Assembly (NCBI GenBank): GCA_002720735.1
Contig: PBJN01000030.1
Span: 14,563 to 25,303, forward strand
DNA: 10,741 nt
Source: Porticoccaceae bacterium
Lineage (GTDB): Bacteria > Pseudomonadota > Gammaproteobacteria > Pseudomonadales > Porticoccaceae
Direction of reading: 5' to 3'
Shown here: piece by piece, positions 7,211 to 10,741 of the stretch
Numbering within the stretch: position 1 is the first letter of the stretch
Layout: every line of letters begins with the position of its first letter
Made by a program: the position numbers and the translations under genes
Notes under the pieces: model-generated
The model's input: the letters and a program-made list of their open reading frames with translations, nothing else
Database searches by the model: none
What the model was told of the DNA's origin: nothing

Positions 7211-8517
7211 GTTTTAGCGAGAGGTTTAATTTCAATGAATGCCTCGTCTCGGATTTCTTGTAACCACACTCTTAATTCTTGTTCATATTTTCTTTGACTC
7301 AGAATGTTTTCCGCTTTGTTGCGTAAAATTTCGTTACTAAAGTCTTGCTCACGACGGGCTGTCACTTGGAGTATGTGCCATCCAAATGGAGATTGAAACG
7401 GTTGACTTACCTCATTTAAAGGAATCGTGGACATGACTTCCTCGAACTCTGGGACAAATAGACCGGGCGCTGACCAGCCTAGCTCTCCTCCACTCAGTGA
7501 CGAACCTGAATCTTCAGAATTTTGTTTAGCTAGTATTCCAAAATCTGCACCATCATTAATCTGCTGACGCAAATTCGTTAAGAGGTTTATTGTATGTTCT
7601 TCATCCCGAATTTGATTTGGAGTCATCAATATATGTCTAGCGAAATGTTGTTCTACGAGCTTTTTGTCACCACCTCGACGGTCGTATAATTTTATCAAAT
7701 GGTATCCTGCGTTACTTTTTATTGGCTCTGAAATATCCCCCACTTGCATATCTTTTAAGGCCTCAATAAATATAAAAGGTAACTGAGCCAATTTTCTCCA
7801 ACCGATGTTGCCTCCTTCTAATGCGGTTTGGTCATCGGAAAATGAAATTGCCAAGTTCTTAAAATCTTCACCTTGTAAAATTCTTTCGTGTAAGTTTTTT
7901 GCCTGGGTATAAATATTAGCAAGTACTGTTTCATTGCTGTTAGACGGGACTCCGAGCAAGATTTGTCCGATATTCACATCTGGCGAGGTCATGAATCGGC
8001 CATCCTCAGACTCAAGAAAATTATCCAGCTCTCTTTCACTGATTCGAATTCGCCTCATCACTTGATTTTGCTGTACTCGAGCAACAACTATTTCGCGTCT
8101 AATTTGTTCTCGTAGTATTTCAATACTAGGTTGCTGTAACTTGATTAGCTCAAGATATTTAGTGAGTGTCAAGTTAGAATTTGCAGCAAGCCGCGCGAGA
8201 GCCTCATTTATTTCACTATCAGATATCCTAACGCCCGCATTAAATCCGATGTTTAGTTGTATTCGTTCCGAAATAAGTTGATCTAGAACTTGTTGCTGAA
8301 GAATTTCAAAAGAGGGTGCCTGTGTGCCAGATTGTGTGATTTGCGAGTAAATCCGTTTCATGCGTTGATTAAGTTCACTTTGTAGCACAACATCTTTATC
8401 CACTATAGCTACTATTTTATCCATCACTGTAATGTCCGATGATGCTGAAAAAGGATTTAAAAAGATTAAACTTATTAAAAGAAATCCTTTAAAAACTGTT
8501 TTTACTGCCATAACCAT
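7207..8517 (-). CDS. surA: Periplasmic peptidyl-prolyl isomerase and chaperone SurA
   Basis: SurA is the main periplasmic chaperone escorting unfolded outer-membrane proteins, LptD among them, to the BAM complex. The protein has 436 residues (E. coli 428). Residues 1-27 form a signal peptide: KTVFK, then the hydrophobic GFLLISLIFL, then a Ser/Ala-rich cleavage region. The mature N-domain starts at MDKIVAIVD with VVLQSEL (residues 32-49). Two parvulin domains follow: P1 at about 181-279 (ending GYHLIKLYDRRG) and P2 at about 290-388 (HFARHILMTP to GWHILQVTARRE), then the C-terminal helix. AAGG lies 5 nt before ATG 8517, inside the last codons of lptD; a second ATG at 8511 is possible but less well spaced. 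The gene overlaps lptD by 29 nt and pdxA by 4 nt. Confidence 0.97.
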   Translation of the reverse strand: MVMAVKTVFKGFLLISLIFLNPFSASSDITVMDKIVAIVDKDVVLQSELNQRMKRIYSQITQSGTQAPSFEILQQQVLDQLISERIQLNIGFNAGVRISDSEINEALARLAANSNLTLTKYLELIKLQQPSIEILREQIRREIVVARVQQNQVMRRIRISERELDNFLESEDGRFMTSPDVNIGQILLGVPSNSNETVLANIYTQAKNLHERILQGEDFKNLAISFSDDQTALEGGNIGWRKLAQLPFIFIEALKDMQVGDISEPIKSNAGYHLIKLYDRRGGDKKLVEQHFARHILMTPNQIRDEEHTINLLTNLRQQINDGADFGILAKQNSEDSGSSLSGGELGWSAPGLFVPEFEEVMSTIPLNEVSQPFQSPFGWHILQVTARREQDFSNEILRNKAENILSQRKYEQELRVWLQEIRDEAFIEIKPLAKT

Positions 8518-10741
8518 AAATACCTTCTTTTAAAATAGAATTGATGTGACCATTATCGCCGGCAAGACCTTTAAATTTTATTTGAAATAATAAACTGTTT
8601 TCAGCTCTCAAGTCTTTTTCGGGAAATAAAAATAAATCATCTCTTTGAAGGCCGCGACGCGCTAAAAAACTAACCCTCCAACAACAACTTTTGTATTCTA
8701 GACCAGAATATACCTCTAAGATCCGATGATTAGTGAAGTCGTAGTTTAATTTTGATACCCAATTTAAGTTTTCTTTATAATAGAAGTAACCGGAAAAATC
8801 GATTTGTTCGATATTCTGAGTGGCAGACCAATCGTTAATCGGAGAGAGATATTTAGAGTAGCTGTAGGCGAAATTAAGCGCTCGATTATTGTTGTTGTTA
8901 CGAATCCCCAGGTAGGCTTTATTGAGTCTATTGCGGTCATTATCATAGATGACGTCAGTGTTAATTCGCCAGTTAGAATTTAAAGTTGAGGAAATTTTGA
9001 GTGCTAGAAGAGAATCATTATTCTTAAGTCGTGTTGCCTCACTTTTAAATTCATATTCGTTTAACCTTGTTAATGAGGGACTGAAGTGCACAGCATGAGC
9101 AATGCTTGCGCTAAGAATTTCACGGCCAGACTCTTCATTTATTAATCTGGATGTGACAGCCATTGATAATCGGTCAAGATCACTCAGACGGTCACCACCG
9201 ACGAAACGGTTTTCTTGAAAAAGCAGATCATATGTTGGTTGGGAAAGCTTGGTATCAAAATCGGGAAGTTGCGATTGATCTTTAAAAGCTCTTTTAACAT
9301 AAAAGAGCCTCGGTTCCAGCGTTTGTGTTAGCTTACGTGTGGTTATTCTTTTTCGCTCAAAAAACATACCCGCGTCCAGTGAAAAACTAGGTGTAGTAAC
9401 TTTAGGATTTCTTTCATGGATAGTGCCATTCGATAACGCATAGCCTAAATAACTTAATTTAAAACTTGGTTTAAAAAAGCCTCTCAAAGACCTCCTGTTC
9501 CAAGAAAAAGTATAATCAAGTCTGTGGCGATACCCCTGAGTTTGAGTCTTCTCCGGATGACTGAAACGACTGAAAATCTGTTTTGCGTCTATCTCAAAAA
9601 GATTAGAAAACCGATAATTCGCGTTTGCAGAAATTTGAGGTAGAAGTGCGTAGTTCTTTGAAATATTATGGCTCATGACTTGATAATCTTCCGTGCGGAT
9701 ACTGAATATCCAGTTTTTGTTTGTATAAGTGAAATGGCTGGATTGATTCAAGTGCGTCAGACTATTTTGCGAGTGGAATTCGTCACCCAAATCTAAAAAG
9801 TAATTTTTATCACTCACCTTCGTCGCGTCAATAAAAAATGACCATGGTTTCCCAAAACCACTTTGGTGTTGGATTGAAGCTAAATATCTACTTTGCCCAA
9901 AATAATCGGAGGGTTCTTTAATTGAATTCCTGTAATGGTGTTCCTGTTGATCTTGTGGAAGTAAGGAGCCACTTGCTGTGGTTGTGGATAATCTGGAAAG
10001 ATGCCTAACTTCGGCACCGAGCGCAATTCCTCGCTTACTAATTAATCTTGGCATCAAGGTGGCGTCGAGATTGGGTGCCAGATTCAAATAAATAGGTTGC
10101 GTAATGTCAAGTCCATTTCTTTGATTCGTCTGCACCATTGGAAAAAGCACCCCAGAGGACCTTCTTTGATCTATTGGAAACGTGATTCGGGGGAAGAAAA
10201 AAATTGGCACCTTTAACACTTCCAATCGAGCACGCTCAATTGTTGCAAAACCTTCGGACTGGTTTATATCAATTTTGTTAGTGATCAGCTGCCATGTGTT
10301 ATCGTTAGGATCACAAGTCGTATATGTTGCATCTTCAATTAATATCCGACCATCTTGATTACGAGTAAGTTGTCGGGCACTCCCTCTGACCGATGAATCG
10401 TGCAGTAAATAGGTAGCGTTTTTAATCCGGACTTCTCGATTGTATGAGTCTAATTCCGCTTCACTGCCCAATAGCAGTAATCCGGGTTCTCGAAATTGTA
10501 TGTTCCCAACAAGAGAGACTTTGCGACTTTCTTGGTCAAAGATAGCTTCATCACTGCGAACTTGACGATACCCTTGAGAAATTTGAACATCACCCTCTAA
10601 TTTTGCCCTATGTGGATCTAAGGATTCAGTTTTTTTTGCGCTAAATTCAATAGCCGCCTTAGCCGGATCTAACTTGGAATAAGGATACTGCTGACGCGGC
10701 TCTATATAGGCGCCGCCACAGTGGGCCGCTATACTGTTTTG
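8489..10741 (-). CDS. lptD: LPS-assembly protein LptD, N-terminus missing
   Basis: LptD is the outer-membrane beta-barrel that, plugged by lipoprotein LptE, places lipopolysaccharide in the outer leaflet. The frame stays open to the window edge, so 750 residues are visible and only the signal peptide and a few more residues are likely missing (E. coli is 784). The start is outside the window; an in-frame TTG at 10471 is internal. Visible residues 8-14 read CGGAYIE, a common gammaproteobacterial N-terminal motif, followed by the OstA/LptA-like periplasmic domain (about 25-130) and then the barrel. Exactly four cysteines are present, at visible 8, 143, 686 and 687, matching the E. coli pattern of Cys31-724 and Cys173-725 disulfides. 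It is the first visible gene of the cluster, with surA, its own chaperone, next. Confidence 0.96.
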   Translation of the reverse strand, partial: QNSIAAHCGGAYIEPRQQYPYSKLDPAKAAIEFSAKKTESLDPHRAKLEGDVQISQGYRQVRSDEAIFDQESRKVSLVGNIQFREPGLLLLGSEAELDSYNREVRIKNATYLLHDSSVRGSARQLTRNQDGRILIEDATYTTCDPNDNTWQLITNKIDINQSEGFATIERARLEVLKVPIFFFPRITFPIDQRRSSGVLFPMVQTNQRNGLDITQPIYLNLAPNLDATLMPRLISKRGIALGAEVRHLSRLSTTTASGSLLPQDQQEHHYRNSIKEPSDYFGQSRYLASIQHQSGFGKPWSFFIDATKVSDKNYFLDLGDEFHSQNSLTHLNQSSHFTYTNKNWIFSIRTEDYQVMSHNISKNYALLPQISANANYRFSNLFEIDAKQIFSRFSHPEKTQTQGYRHRLDYTFSWNRRSLRGFFKPSFKLSYLGYALSNGTIHERNPKVTTPSFSLDAGMFFERKRITTRKLTQTLEPRLFYVKRAFKDQSQLPDFDTKLSQPTYDLLFQENRFVGGDRLSDLDRLSMAVTSRLINEESGREILSASIAHAVHFSPSLTRLNEYEFKSEATRLKNNDSLLALKISSTLNSNWRINTDVIYDNDRNRLNKAYLGIRNNNNNRALNFAYSYSKYLSPINDWSATQNIEQIDFSGYFYYKENLNWVSKLNYDFTNHRILEVYSGLEYKSCCWRVSFLARRGLQRDDLFLFPEKDLRAENSLLFQIKFKGLAGDNGHINSILKEGIYGYGSKNSF

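Noticed and set aside
10630..10637. A8 tract in the lptD coding strand
   Set aside because: It encodes ordinary Lys-Lys codons in AT-rich DNA and the frame is intact; no sign of programmed slippage.

Overview
The window is a stretch of chromosomal housekeeping DNA from a moderately AT-rich gammaproteobacterium. The assignment rests on protein families recognised by eye: the SecY, L36, S13, S11, S4, RpoA and L17 sequences closely follow their enterobacterial and pseudomonad counterparts in length and motifs. The left half is the end of the spc operon joined to the alpha operon. The right half is the gammaproteobacterial lptD-surA-pdxA-rsmA-apaH cluster on the opposite strand. I cannot name a genus from sequence alone. 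No mobile element, CRISPR array, tRNA or rRNA was seen.

Plus strand, 1-4214: secY (5' end outside the window), rpmJ (38 codons, TTG start), a 118-nt leader, then rpsM, rpsK, rpsD, rpoA and rplQ. These encode the core protein-export channel, four small-subunit or large-subunit ribosomal proteins plus L36, and the RNA polymerase alpha subunit. Gaps are short and most genes have a recognisable Shine-Dalgarno site. A weak hairpin with a short T-run follows rplQ.

Minus strand, 10741-4265, in transcription order: lptD (5' end outside the window), surA, pdxA, rsmA, then a 317-nt gap, then apaH. lptD overlaps surA by 29 nt, surA overlaps pdxA by 4 nt (ATGA), and rsmA most likely starts at a TTG one base after the pdxA stop. 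The first four genes are therefore tightly coupled. They supply the outer-membrane LPS translocon, its periplasmic chaperone SurA, a vitamin B6 enzyme and the 16S rRNA dimethyltransferase.

The usual apaG between rsmA and apaH is missing; an AT-rich non-coding stretch sits there. The two operons converge with only 50 nt between rplQ and apaH.

I found no previously undescribed system. The points worth a second look are the missing apaG, a changed conserved motif and a G8 tract near the end of ApaH, several unusual start and overlap arrangements, and a possible S4-responsive leader before rpsM.
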